From the NCBI RefSeq assembly GCF_002258785.1, contig NZ_NOYI01000003.1, positions 372,001 to 436,000 of the forward strand: a stretch of 64,000 nt of DNA, written 5' to 3'. Every line of letters starts with the position of its first letter. The first letter of the stretch is position 1. Made by a program: the position numbers and the translations under genes. The notes beneath the pieces are model-generated. The model had not been told where the DNA came from, ran no database searches, and saw only the letters and a program-made list of their open reading frames with translations. Shown here one piece after another: positions 56,339 to 64,000 of this stretch. Origin of the DNA: Rhodococcus sp. 06-235-1A (GTDB taxonomy: Bacteria > Actinomycetota > Actinomycetes > Mycobacteriales > Mycobacteriaceae).

Positions 56339-57102
56339 GCGATCACCACCTCGATTCCTTTGTCGCTGAGATTTTTTCGGTCGTTTGTCGAGATGTCGCT
56401 GTCGGTGACGATGACATCGATGGATCCCACTCGGGCGAAGCTCACCAGATGCTCGCGACCGATCTTCGACGAATCCGCCAGCACCACGACGTGGTTGGCG
56501 GCCTCCACCATGGCGCGCTTGACCGCTGCCTCGTCGCTGTCGGGCGTGGACAGACCGTGCCCGACGCTGATGGCATTGGTGCCGATGAAGGCGACGTCCA
56601 CCCGGAGCCATTCGAGCGCGCTCAGTGCTTCGTCGCCGACGGCTGCCTGGGTGGTCCCGCGCACCCGCCCGCCGAGCAGTCGAAGACTGACACTCGACAT
56701 GGTCGCGGCGCGAGCGGCGATCGGCACCGAGTTGGTCACCAACGTCAGTTCGCGATCATGGGGAAGCAGACCGGCGAGTCGTCCCGTGGTGGTTCCGGCG
56801 TCGAACACGGCGCTACCGCCGATGGGAGGGAGGAAGGACAAGGCGGCGGCGGCGATCGCGTCCTTCTGATCGGCGCGGGTGAATTCGCGCTCCGAGACGC
56901 CGGGCTCGAGTGTGGTCAGCGCCGATGCGGGTACTGCTCCACCGTGGACGCGGCGCACGACTCCCATGCGATCGAGGGTGGCGAGGTCGCGACGCACGGT
57001 TTCCGTCGTGACGCCGTAGGTGGCAGACAGATCGTTGACGGAGACGCGGCCGTGGGTGCTGATCAGTTCTGCGATGGCGTGCTGTCGTTCTTCTGCGTAC
57101 AC
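56335..57102 (-). CDS. fruR: DeoR-family regulator of the fructose operon
   Basis: A 255-residue DeoR repressor. The N-terminal helix-turn-helix is VNDLSATYGVTTETVRRDLATLD (recognition part GVTTETVRRDL, about residues 28-38). The sugar-phosphate sensor domain contains LVTNSVPIA and DSSKIG (DSSKIGREHL). It probably releases DNA on binding fructose 1-phosphate or a bisphosphate. I chose the GTG at 57102, preceded by AAGGAGACGCAG; the frame extends to 57162 into promoter sequence. It heads the operon fruR-fruK-fruA-ptsH. Confidence 0.93.
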   Translation of the reverse strand: MYAEERQHAIAELISTHGRVSVNDLSATYGVTTETVRRDLATLDRMGVVRRVHGGAVPASALTTLEPGVSEREFTRADQKDAIAAAALSFLPPIGGSAVFDAGTTTGRLAGLLPHDRELTLVTNSVPIAARAATMSSVSLRLLGGRVRGTTQAAVGDEALSALEWLRVDVAFIGTNAISVGHGLSTPDSDEAAVKRAMVEAANHVVVLADSSKIGREHLVSFARVGSIDVIVTDSDISTNDRKNLSDKGIEVVIA

Positions 57103-57117
57103 CTGCGTCTCCTTCCT

Positions 57118-57140
57118 TGTTGATGTTGCTTTATGTTGTT
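57118..57140. promoter_or_regulatory. Candidate FruR operator
   Basis: On the minus strand this reads AACAACATAAAGCAACATCA and then ACA: AACAACAT and GCAACATCAACA are near-direct repeats at helical-turn distance. DeoR regulators bind repeats of this kind. It overlaps the -10 and start region of fruR, so FruR binding would block its own operon. Seen as repeats; binding is inferred. Confidence 0.55.
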
Positions 57141-57167
57141 TTACGCCCGTGTGTGTTGACATGTCAA
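57138..57167 (-). promoter_or_regulatory. Promoter of the fruR-fruK-fruA-ptsH operon
   Basis: On the minus strand TTGACA (57162-57167) and TAAAAC (57138-57143) are 18 bp apart. The -35 is one half of the palindrome TTGACATGTCAA, whose other half is the ptsI -35. Confidence 0.65.
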
Positions 57168-57183
57168 GGGTTTGGAGTAATCT
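57156..57183 (+). promoter_or_regulatory. Promoter of ptsI
   Basis: TTGACA (57156-57161) and TAATCT (57178-57183) are 16 bp apart, a near-consensus vegetative promoter. Transcription should begin near 57190, giving a 100-nt leader that contains a 17-bp tandem duplication. The -35 abuts that of the divergent fruR promoter. Confidence 0.7.
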
Positions 57184-57226
57184 CGGTCACAACACCGGCA
57201 AGCAATCGGCTCCGCCACAGCTCGCC

Positions 57227-57258
57227 GAACAGTACGAAGACACGAACAGTACGAAGAC
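57227..57258 (+). repeat. 17-bp tandem duplication in the ptsI leader
   Basis: GAACAGTACGAAGACAC (57227-57243) is followed by GAACAGTACGAAGAC (57244-57258). The identical copies lie between the ptsI promoter and its ribosome-binding site. They look like a recent slippage duplication; a binding-site role is possible. Confidence 0.65.
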
Positions 57259-57289
57259 CTTTGTTCACGCAGGATCCGAGGAGGACCAC

Positions 57290-59020
57290 ATGACGGGATC
57301 GGTTAGCACCGCTTCGACCGGACATACCGACACGACAGTCGATGCAGCCGGAACCGGAGCAGCGCAGACCACGCTGCACGGCACGCCCGTCGTGCCCGGC
57401 GTCGGATACGGCCGAGTGATCCGCCCCGGTGCCCGCCCAGCCATCCCTGCCGATACCGGTGAGGTGACCGAGGCCGATCGGGACTCCGAGAAGGAGATCT
57501 TCGACGCCGCGGCGAACATGGTGGCGACCCGCTTGCGCGGCCGCGCCGAGCTCGCGACCGGAGCCGCCTCCGAGGTGCTGTCGGCCAACGCGGCGATGGC
57601 AGCAGACCGCGGTTGGCTCGGAGCCGCACGCTCCTCGATCGCCAAGGGCAGTTCTGCGGTCACCGCCACCGCCGCGGCCACCGAGAAGTTCGCCGCCATG
57701 TTCACCCAGCTCGGCGGGTTGATGGCCGAGCGAGTGACGGACCTGCGCGACATCCGTGATCGCGTCATCGCCGAGATCCTCGGAGTTCCGGAGCCCGGTG
57801 TCCCCGTGCCGGACGAGCCGTCGGTGCTGTTCGCCGACGACCTCGCGCCAGCCGACACAGCTGGCCTCGACCCCACCTTGATCGTCGGACTGGCGACCTC
57901 GCTCGGAGGTCCGACCAGCCACACCGCGATCATCGCCCGCCAGCTCGGCATCCCGTGCATCGTCGCCGTGGCGGGCCTCGACGACATCGCCGCGGGTACC
58001 CGTGCGTCGGTCGACGGAACCAGCGGCCGCATCGAACTCGAACCCGACGCCGACTCGGCCCGCGCTGCGGTGGTCTCCGCCCGCGACGAGCTCGACCGAG
58101 TATCCCAGTGGGTCGGCCCCGGTACCACTGCCGACGGCCACGCAGTCGACATCCTCGCCAACGTCCAGGACGGAGCCGGTGCTCGCGCAGCGCGGTCCAG
58201 TGCAGCGGACGGCGTCGGACTGTTTCGCACCGAACTGTGCTTCCTGGACCGTGATTCCGAACCGACCGTCGACGAGCAGGCCGAGATCTACGCACAGGTG
58301 CTCGACGCCTTCGCAGGCAAGAAGGTCGTCGTACGGACCCTCGACGCCGGCTCGGACAAGCCCCTGCGCTTCGCCAACCATCCCGACGAGGCCAATCCGG
58401 CCCTGGGTATTCGTGGTATCCGCATCGCGGAGGCCGACCGCGGGATTCTGTATCGCCAACTGGACGGCATCGCCGCAGCAGCGAAGGCAACCGATTCCTC
58501 CCCGTGGGTGATGGCTCCGATGATCGCGACCGCGCTGGAGGCGAAGGACTTCGCCGCGGACGTCCGTGAACGAGGACTGACGCCCGGCGTCATGATCGAG
58601 GTACCCGCGGCTGCGTTGCTCGCCGAACACATTCTCGAGCACGTGGACTTCCTGTCCATCGGAACCAACGATCTGGCCCAGTACACGATGGCCGCCGACC
58701 GCATGTCCGCTCAGCTCGCCGGACTGACCGATCCGTGGCAGCCGGCCGTGCTGGCACTGGTGGCCCACACCGCTGCCGCGGGTGCCAAGGCCGGCAAGCC
58801 GGTCGGCGTCTGCGGTGAGGCCGCTGCCGATCCACTGCTCGCCTGTGTGCTGGTCGGCCTCGGCATCACCTCTCTGTCGGCCGCCTCGGCCGCCGTCGCG
58901 CACGTGGGTTCCAAATTGGCGACGGTCACGCTCGATCAGTGCAAGGCTGCCGCAGCAGCCGCCTTGAAGACCGACAGCACCGCTGCTGCCCGTGAGGCAG
59001 TGAGCGCGATCCTCGGCTGA
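57290..59020 (+). CDS. ptsI: Phosphoenolpyruvate-protein phosphotransferase (enzyme I)
   Basis: Enzyme I transfers phosphate from phosphoenolpyruvate to HPr. The 576-residue product has the swivelling domain with active His in GGPTSHTAIIARQLGIPC (about residue 209). The C-terminal barrel has the signature DFLSIGTNDLAQYTMAADR (about 460-478) and active Cys in GVCGEAAADPL (about 508). GAGGAGG lies 5 nt before the ATG at 57290; a longer frame from 57020 runs through the promoter. It is divergent from the fruR operon, which encodes HPr and the fructose permease. Confidence 0.96.
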   Translation: MTGSVSTASTGHTDTTVDAAGTGAAQTTLHGTPVVPGVGYGRVIRPGARPAIPADTGEVTEADRDSEKEIFDAAANMVATRLRGRAELATGAASEVLSANAAMAADRGWLGAARSSIAKGSSAVTATAAATEKFAAMFTQLGGLMAERVTDLRDIRDRVIAEILGVPEPGVPVPDEPSVLFADDLAPADTAGLDPTLIVGLATSLGGPTSHTAIIARQLGIPCIVAVAGLDDIAAGTRASVDGTSGRIELEPDADSARAAVVSARDELDRVSQWVGPGTTADGHAVDILANVQDGAGARAARSSAADGVGLFRTELCFLDRDSEPTVDEQAEIYAQVLDAFAGKKVVVRTLDAGSDKPLRFANHPDEANPALGIRGIRIAEADRGILYRQLDGIAAAAKATDSSPWVMAPMIATALEAKDFAADVRERGLTPGVMIEVPAAALLAEHILEHVDFLSIGTNDLAQYTMAADRMSAQLAGLTDPWQPAVLALVAHTAAAGAKAGKPVGVCGEAAADPLLACVLVGLGITSLSAASAAVAHVGSKLATVTLDQCKAAAAAALKTDSTAAAREAVSAILG

Positions 59021-59040
59021 CGCAATAGTCTTTTCCCATC

Positions 59041-60312
59041 ATGAGAAATCTGGGTTGGACGCTGCACGGAAACGGAAGAACCGTCGAGGCCGGTGCGGTG
59101 GTGGCACCGGACGAGCGGTTGTCGTGGCCGCGCACCATCGGCATCGGGATGCAGCACGTCGTAGCCATGTTCGGTGCCACACTGCTGGTTCCGACGATCA
59201 CCGGCTTTCCGGTGTCGACGACATTGCTGTTCTCGGGCATCGGAACGGCACTGTTCCTGATCATCACCCGAGGTCGGGTGCCGAGCTATCTCGGGTCGTC
59301 CTTCGCATTCCTGGCTCCGCTCGGTGCCACCCAGGCCGACGGCCCGGCCGCGCAGCTCGGTGCCGTCCTGTGCGTCGGCGTCGTGCTCGCGGTCATCGGT
59401 GTCGTCGTCAAGATCGCCGGGCGGCGTGTGCTCGACGCGGCGATGCCACCCGTGGTGACCGGCGCGGTCGTCGTGTTGATCGGGCTCAATCTGGCCCCGG
59501 CCGCGACAACGTCGTTCGAGGCGCAGCCCTTGATCGCCGCAGTCACGCTGGTGGCCATTCTGTTGGCCACCGCCGTCGGGCCCGGACTTCTGGGCCGGCT
59601 CGGAATTCTGCTCGGTGTCGTCGTGGGCTGGGTGTTCGCGGCCGTCACCGGTGGAATCGCTCAACCACGGCTCGACGCTCTGAGCGCGGCGAGCTGGATC
59701 GGTCTGCCCGAGTTCCGCGGACCGTCGTTCGAGCTGTCGGTGATCCTGGTGGCGCTACCGGTGGTGATCGTCCTCGTTGCCGAAAACGTCGGACACGTGA
59801 AAGCCGTTGCTGCCATGACCGGGAAGAATCTCGACGACGTGGCCGGGGACGCGTTGATCGCCGACGGGCTGGCGACCACCCTGGCCGGAGCGGCTGGTGG
59901 CTCGGGCACCACCACGTATGCAGAGAACATCGGGGTCATGGCCGCCACTCGCGTCTATTCGACGGCCGCGTACTGGGTCGCGGCCTGCACCGCGATCGTG
60001 CTGGCGTTCTCGCCCAAGTTCGGTGCCCTGATCTTCACCGTCCCCGATGGCGTCATCGGCGGAGCGACCCTGGTTCTGTACGGACTCATCGGGCTTCTGG
60101 GCGTTCGTATTTGGACCGACGCCAAGGTGGACTTCGCGGATCCGGTCAACCTGATCGTCGTCGCCGCGGCACTCGTCGCGGGCATAGGCGACCTCACGCT
60201 GTCGGTCGGGTCGGTCGAACTCGGCGGTATCGCATGGGGTTCGCTCGGCATCCTTGTCGGCTATCCGATCGTCTCGGCGCTCGCGAAAAGCGCCGCCAAC
60301 CGGCGGACCTAG
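59041..60312 (+). CDS. Uracil/xanthine permease (NCS2 family)
   Basis: A 423-residue nucleobase transporter of the UraA/NCS2 family with about 12-14 membrane segments. GMQHVVAMFGATLLVP (about residues 36-51) holds the conserved QH in the first helix. VAENVGHVKAVAAM (about 240-253) holds the substrate Glu. GGSGTTTYAENIGVMAATRVYS is the family NCS2 signature. TAGTCT at 59026-59031 is 9 nt before the ATG, so the leader is at most a few nt. It follows ptsI by 20 bp but probably has its own transcript. Uracil is the likely substrate. Confidence 0.93.
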   Translation: MRNLGWTLHGNGRTVEAGAVVAPDERLSWPRTIGIGMQHVVAMFGATLLVPTITGFPVSTTLLFSGIGTALFLIITRGRVPSYLGSSFAFLAPLGATQADGPAAQLGAVLCVGVVLAVIGVVVKIAGRRVLDAAMPPVVTGAVVVLIGLNLAPAATTSFEAQPLIAAVTLVAILLATAVGPGLLGRLGILLGVVVGWVFAAVTGGIAQPRLDALSAASWIGLPEFRGPSFELSVILVALPVVIVLVAENVGHVKAVAAMTGKNLDDVAGDALIADGLATTLAGAAGGSGTTTYAENIGVMAATRVYSTAAYWVAACTAIVLAFSPKFGALIFTVPDGVIGGATLVLYGLIGLLGVRIWTDAKVDFADPVNLIVVAAALVAGIGDLTLSVGSVELGGIAWGSLGILVGYPIVSALAKSAANRRT

Positions 60313-60462
60313 GCGGGGGCGGTCACGGATCGCGCACGTTTTGGTCATCGACCTCTGCTGCACCCCGAACGTACTGTTGGATCGTGACGTCAGTCGTACC
60401 GACGACCGCGAATGACACCGTTCACAGGTCGACGTCGGTATGCACCGAACAAGGAGATCTGC

Positions 60463-61605
60463 GTGGAACGCACACTTTTCGAGCCCGAGCACGAGCTGTT
60501 CCGGGAGTCGTACCGGAAGTTTCTCGAACAGCACGTAGCCCCCAATCACGCGAAGTGGGAAGAGCAGAACATCGTCGACCGCGGCGTCTGGGTCGAGGCC
60601 GGTAAGCAGGGCTTCCTCGGAACTGCAGCGCCCGAGGAATTCGGCGGCGGCGGAGTCAAGGACTTCCGCTACAACGCCATCGTCACCGAGGAGACCACCC
60701 GCGGCGGCTACAGCGGCATCGGGTTCACCCTGCACAACGACGTCGTCGCGCCGTACCTCATCGAACTGGCCAACGACGAGCAGAAAGCCCGCTGGCTACC
60801 CGGATTCTGCTCCGGCGAGCTGATCACCGCGATCGCGATGACCGAGCCGGGTACGGGTAGTGACCTGCAGGGCATCAAGACCAAGGCCGTACGTGACGGC
60901 GACGACTGGGTCCTCAACGGCTCGAAGACGTTCATCACCAACGGAATCAACGCCGATCTGGTGATCGTCGTAGCGTGTACCGACCCCGAGAAGGGCGCAC
61001 AGGGCTTCAGCCTGCTGGTCGTCGAGCGTGACATGCCCGGTTTCGAGCGTGGCCGCAATCTCGACAAGATCGGCATGAAGGCCCAGGACACAGCGGAACT
61101 CAGCTTCACCGACGTTCGTGTGCCCGCGGCCAACCTGCTCGGCGAAGAAGGCATGGGCTTCATCTACCTCATGCAGAACCTTCCTCAGGAACGGCTCTCG
61201 ATCGCCGTCGTCGCTGCCGCAGCGATGGAATCGGCGTTGGACATGACCATCCAGTACTGCCGCGATCGCAAGGCCTTCGGCAAGTCGATCGGCAAGTTCC
61301 AGAACACCCGATTCGTGTTGGCGGAGTTGGCCACCGAGACCACTGCCACCCGAATCATGGTGGACAAGTTCATCGAACTGCTCAACGCGGGCACGTTGAC
61401 CGTTCAGGAAGCCGCGATGGCGAAGTGGTGGACCACCGAGAATCAGGTCAAACTGATCGACCGATGCCTGCAGCTGCACGGCGGCTACGGCTACATGAAG
61501 GAATATCCGATCGCCAAGGCGTACATGGACTCTCGCGTCCAAACCATCTACGGCGGCACAACCGAAATCATGAAGGAGATCATCGGCCGCGGATTGAATC
61601 TGTGA
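60463..61605 (+). CDS. Acyl-CoA dehydrogenase (fadE20 position)
   Basis: A 380-residue flavoprotein of fatty-acid beta-oxidation. Segments include AIAMTEPGTGSDLQGIKTKA (FAD and substrate contact, about residues 128-147), IDRCLQLHGGYGYMKEYPI (about 336-354) and the C-terminal VQTIYGGTTEIMKEIIGR, where the catalytic Glu of the family precedes (TEIMKE). AAGGAG lies 6 nt before the GTG at 60463; the ATG at 60412 lacks one. It corresponds to M. tuberculosis fadE20 by its place near lexA and hflX, as I recall. A strong terminator separates it from lexA. Chain-length preference is not known. Confidence 0.93.
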   Translation: MERTLFEPEHELFRESYRKFLEQHVAPNHAKWEEQNIVDRGVWVEAGKQGFLGTAAPEEFGGGGVKDFRYNAIVTEETTRGGYSGIGFTLHNDVVAPYLIELANDEQKARWLPGFCSGELITAIAMTEPGTGSDLQGIKTKAVRDGDDWVLNGSKTFITNGINADLVIVVACTDPEKGAQGFSLLVVERDMPGFERGRNLDKIGMKAQDTAELSFTDVRVPAANLLGEEGMGFIYLMQNLPQERLSIAVVAAAAMESALDMTIQYCRDRKAFGKSIGKFQNTRFVLAELATETTATRIMVDKFIELLNAGTLTVQEAAMAKWWTTENQVKLIDRCLQLHGGYGYMKEYPIAKAYMDSRVQTIYGGTTEIMKEIIGRGLNL

Positions 61606-61620
61606 TCCGCTGATCCAAGA

Positions 61621-61660
61621 ACGCGAAGGGCCGCAGCACATGTGCTGCGGCCCTTCGCGT
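61621..61660. terminator. Bidirectional terminator between the acyl-CoA dehydrogenase gene and lexA
   Basis: A perfect 20-bp-arm inverted repeat with no loop bases: ACGCGAAGGGCCGCAGCACA is followed directly by its complement (61641-61660). It lies 15 bp after one gene and 19 bp after the other on the opposite strand. It should stop both convergent transcripts. Confidence 0.88.
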
Positions 61661-61679
61661 GTCGGTACGGTAGCGATCG

Positions 61680-62444
61680 CTACAGCTTGCGCATCACGGT
61701 GACGACCTTGCCGAGGATGGCCGCGTTGTTACCCGGAATCGGCTCGAACAGTGGGTTGTGCGGCAGCAGCCACACCTCGCCCTTGGACCGCTTGAACGTC
61801 TTGACGGTGGCCTCGCCGTCGATCATCGCCGCCACGATGTCTCCGTTGTCGGCCACGGACTGCTGACGAACCACGACCCAGTCACCGTCGCAGATCGCCG
61901 CGTCGATCATCGATTCACCGACGACTTTGAGCAGGAACAGCGAACCCTGACCGACCAACTCGCGGGGGAGCGGGAAGACATCCTCGACGGCTTCCTCGGC
62001 CAGGATCGGGCCACCGGCGGCGATCCTTCCCAGAACCGGCACGAACGTCGGAGTCGGCAACCTGTCCTGTTCATCGGACGAACCGTCCACCGCGGCAGCC
62101 GCCTGATCGGCCTGCACCTCGTCGAGTCCGCGCACGTCGACCGCCCGGGGGCGGTTCGCATCGCGTCGAAGGAAGCCCTTGCGTTCGAGGGTGCGGAGCT
62201 GATGAGCAACCGAGGACGTCGACGTCAGCCCGACGGCGTCGCCGATCTCTCGAATGCTGGGCGGATACCCGCGCTCGGTGACCGAGGCCCTGATGACCTC
62301 GAGGACCTTTCGCTGCCGCTCCGTGAGCCCCGCACTGATGTCGGTGCCGACCTCCATGGCCTTGGATGTCGGTTCCGCGGCCGGCTTGCCCGCTGCCGCC
62401 TTCGTGGAACGCGTGGTCGACCTCGTCGAGGTCTCGTCCTTCAT
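61680..62444 (-). CDS. lexA: SOS repressor LexA
   Basis: LexA represses SOS genes and cleaves itself when stimulated by RecA filaments. The 254-residue product has a polar N-terminal extension of about 38 residues, a winged helix with [20 protein letters not shown] (about 59-78), the Ala-Gly cleavage site in GRIAAGGP (near 140), the catalytic Ser in GESMID (near 178) and Lys in ATVKTFKR (near 215). AGGAGG precedes the ATG. Its promoter carries a LexA box, so it is autoregulated. Confidence 0.97.
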   Translation of the reverse strand: MKDETSTRSTTRSTKAAAGKPAAEPTSKAMEVGTDISAGLTERQRKVLEVIRASVTERGYPPSIREIGDAVGLTSTSSVAHQLRTLERKGFLRRDANRPRAVDVRGLDEVQADQAAAAVDGSSDEQDRLPTPTFVPVLGRIAAGGPILAEEAVEDVFPLPRELVGQGSLFLLKVVGESMIDAAICDGDWVVVRQQSVADNGDIVAAMIDGEATVKTFKRSKGEVWLLPHNPLFEPIPGNNAAILGKVVTVMRKL

Positions 62445-62546
62445 GCTGTCGGCCTCCTGCTGGTGTCCTGGATCCGGTCTACGTGGTGACTCTGCGCGGA
62501 CTGGAGTTGATGGTGTCGACTCGTGTGGCGTGTGGTTTCTGACACG

Positions 62547-62587
62547 AATCTAGCGTGTATCAGCTGTTGAATCAAACATCTGTTCGA
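62547..62587 (-). promoter_or_regulatory. lexA promoter with overlapping LexA box
   Basis: On the minus strand TTGATT (62570-62575) and TAGATT (62547-62552) are 17 bp apart. The 16-bp LexA box TCAAACATCTGTTCGA (62572-62587, plus-strand reading) overlaps the -35 and differs from TCGAAC-N4-GTTCGA at one position. It can also regulate the divergent gene at 62700. Confidence 0.82.
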
Positions 62588-62699
62588 CTCGTGTCGCGTT
62601 TTCTGCAGACTTTGTCGGAGGCTCGTGATAGAACTTCGAACAAGCGTCCATCGAACGCCTGATCGAACAATCGATCCAACGAGCGAAGACGAGGTTCCG

Positions 62700-63095
62700 A
62701 TGACCATCATCACCGATCGCCCCACCGCTTCAGGCGTCCGTACCCGGTCCAGCGTCGTCGAGCGTCGTCGCCGGGCCCGCCCGGCCGTGCGGACCTCCAT
62801 TCGGACCGGTCGTGTGCAGACATCTCCTTGCCTGCCGGTTCTCGACCAGGCCTGGACCGACGTCACCGACCGCGAGCTCGCCGATCGCGACTTCGACGAG
62901 ACCTCCGCGCACTTCGCGAGTCAGCCGATTCGGATGCGCTCTCTGGTTCTGTGGGTGCTGGCCGTCATCGTCGTGGCCGGCGGTCTCATCGGTATCGCGA
63001 ACCTTCGCGCCGCGGTGCCCGATACAGGGTCGCAGCCCGCCGGTGTGGTCGAGGTCCACGATGGCGCTGTCGTCGAGTACGCGCCCGGCAGATGA
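62700..63095 (+). CDS. DivS/ChiZ-position SOS membrane protein without LysM domain
   Basis: A 131-residue protein with a basic, Arg-rich N-terminal 45 residues (SVVERRRRARPAVR), one membrane helix (SLVLWVLAVIVVAGGLIGIAN, about residues 83-103), and a short outside tail. Divergent from lexA and followed by nrdR, it occupies the place of C. glutamicum divS and M. tuberculosis Rv2719c/chiZ, which are SOS-induced cell-division inhibitors. Rv2719c has a C-terminal LysM domain; none exists here. GAGG precedes the ATG at 62700. A role in halting division after DNA damage is inferred. Confidence 0.78.
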   Translation: MTIITDRPTASGVRTRSSVVERRRRARPAVRTSIRTGRVQTSPCLPVLDQAWTDVTDRELADRDFDETSAHFASQPIRMRSLVLWVLAVIVVAGGLIGIANLRAAVPDTGSQPAGVVEVHDGAVVEYAPGR

Positions 63096-63195
63096 CCACC
63101 GGCCCCATCGGGTGCGGAAAGACTGAGTATCCTCGACTGACTGCCCCGGCAAACGTGTATTTCGTCGGAGCATCGGCTACGACGGAGGCTCCTTC

Positions 63196-63660
63196 ATGCA
63201 TTGCCCGTTCTGCAGGCACCCCGACTCGCGCGTGGTCGACTCGCGTGAAATGGACGAGGGACAAGCAATTCGGCGTCGTCGCTCCTGCCCGGAATGTGGT
63301 CGTCGCTTCACCACTGTCGAGGCCGCAGTGCTGGCCGTCGTGAAACGCAGTGGCGTCACCGAACCGTTCAGCCGAGAGAAGGTCGTCAAGGGAGTCCGAC
63401 GCGCCTGCCAGGGCAGAGATGTCGACAACGACGCGTTGAATCTCTTGGCTCAGCAGGTGGAGGATGCGATCCGCGCCGCCGGTTCGGCCGAGATCCCCAG
63501 CAACGAGGTGGGGTTGGCGATCCTCGGTCCGCTTCGGGATCTGGACGAGGTCGCGTATCTACGATTTGCGTCCGTCTACCGCTCGTTCAGCTCCGCCGAG
63601 GACTTCGAGAAAGAAATCCACGAACTGCGCAAGCACCGCGAGTCCGCGGATATCGACTGA
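63196..63660 (+). CDS. nrdR: Transcriptional repressor NrdR
   Basis: NrdR represses ribonucleotide reductase genes in response to nucleotide levels. The 154-residue protein has a zinc ribbon with Cys3, Cys6, Cys31 and Cys34 (HCPFC and SCPEC) and an ATP-cone (about 46-136). The latter has [20 protein letters not shown] at its start and the family end [21 protein letters not shown] lies 7 nt before the ATG. It sits beside lexA and the SOS membrane gene, linking dNTP supply with the DNA-damage locus. Confidence 0.97.
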   Translation: MHCPFCRHPDSRVVDSREMDEGQAIRRRRSCPECGRRFTTVEAAVLAVVKRSGVTEPFSREKVVKGVRRACQGRDVDNDALNLLAQQVEDAIRAAGSAEIPSNEVGLAILGPLRDLDEVAYLRFASVYRSFSSAEDFEKEIHELRKHRESADID

Positions 63661-63672
63661 CAGTCCCGCCCA

Positions 63673-64000
63673 TCATCGACTCTGGTCCGAGATCGCCTTC
63701 TCGATGCGCTTTTCCGACACCGGGTACGCAGTGCGAATGCCCTGCGCGAACAGGCCGACGCGCAACTCCTCGATCATCCAGAACAGTTCCTGAACCCCGG
63801 AACTGTTCTTTCTGCTCTCCGGGAGCGAATCCAACAGTCGCCCGTACGACGCGTACACCCGATCGAGTACATCCATCGCAGCCGCGTCCCGGCCGGCGCT
63901 GCTCGGCAGCGTGGCCAAACGCTTGGTCGCCGCAGCGAGGTAGCGCGGCAGGTCTGCCAGCCTGCGAGAACCGAACTCGGTGACGAACCCGCGAAAGATC
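63673..64000 (-). CDS. hrpA: ATP-dependent RNA helicase HrpA, C-terminal fragment
   Basis: The last 108 codons of an HrpA-type DEAH helicase, cut by the right window edge. The tail VQELFWMIEELRVGLFAQGI followed by RTAYPVSEKRIEKAI is the conserved end of the DUF3418 domain found at the C-terminus of HrpA. Upstream residues (RYLAAATKRLATLP) are also typical. The frame is open to position 64000, so the ATG at 63918 is internal. It converges on nrdR with a 12-bp gap. Confidence 0.88.
   Translation of the reverse strand, partial: IFRGFVTEFGSRRLADLPRYLAAATKRLATLPSSAGRDAAAMDVLDRVYASYGRLLDSLPESRKNSSGVQELFWMIEELRVGLFAQGIRTAYPVSEKRIEKAISDQSR

Overview
The window is a gene-dense, high-GC stretch of core chromosome from a mycolate-type actinobacterium. 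Gene order and protein content point to Rhodococcus or a close relative; the genus is inferred and was not tested by a search. Several blocks follow the order I recall from Mycobacterium tuberculosis: dapB with two small downstream genes; thyX-dapA-rnj-ftsK-argA-pgsA-clgR-pspA-pspM; a glycosyltransferase, a DUF3046 gene, recA, recX; miaB, a membrane gene and a DUF349 gene; then miaA-dapF-hflX; and an acyl-CoA dehydrogenase (fadE20 position), lexA and nrdR. I found no rRNA, tRNA, CRISPR array, integrase, transposase or phage gene, and no gene-free stretch longer than 300 bases.

Layout. 1-3.4 kb: the 3' end of nuoN, a DUF4188 gene divergent from a TetR regulator, a secreted DUF218 protein, a small unknown gene and a DinB-like protein. 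3.4-13.9 kb: a catabolic cluster (aldehyde dehydrogenase, APC permease, GMC oxidoreductase resembling the choline-to-betaine pair, then a CNB-CBS-DUF294 signalling protein), a large GH63/MGH1-type glucosidase and a zinc alcohol dehydrogenase. 13.9-24.6 kb: an ABC ATPase, dapB and its two partners, an alpha/beta hydrolase, an OFA-type MFS transporter with a 38-residue small subunit, a YcaQ-like DNA glycosylase, zwf, an orphan ribbon-helix-helix protein, thyX and dapA. 24.6-36 kb: rnj, a TSUP permease, ftsK, argA, pgsA and the envelope-stress cluster clgR-pspA-pspM-small membrane protein, then a diacylglycerol kinase. 36-45.9 kb: a TetR regulator, glycosyltransferase, recA-recX, the gluABCD glutamate uptake operon (opposite strand) and miaB. 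46-52.9 kb: a DUF349 protein, miaA, dapF, hflX and a secreted anchored protein. 53-59 kb: a complete fructose phosphotransferase set (fruR-fruK-fruA-ptsH on the minus strand, ptsI divergent). 59-64 kb: a uracil/xanthine permease, acyl-CoA dehydrogenase, lexA, a DivS/ChiZ-position membrane protein, nrdR and the 3' end of hrpA.

How the genes work together. dapB, dapA and dapF supply meso-diaminopimelate and lysine. recA, recX, lexA and the gene divergent from lexA form an SOS set; LexA boxes lie inside the recA and lexA promoters. clgR, pspA and pspM form the actinobacterial envelope-stress module. The PTS genes import and phosphorylate fructose, and the DeoR-type FruR sits between the two divergent PTS transcripts.

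The most distinctive signals are non-coding. About fifteen genes have a TANNNT hexamer 6-9 nt before the start codon, the signature of leaderless mRNAs, and this decided several starts. The fruR and ptsI promoters share a 12-bp palindrome made of two back-to-back -35 elements. There are three tandem 34-bp hairpin units, a perfect 21-bp-arm inverted repeat after ftsK, four 10-bp tandem repeats next to the orphan RHH gene, and a GC-rich hairpin between pspA and pspM. I did not find a convincing wholly new defence or metabolic system; the findings list the best leads.
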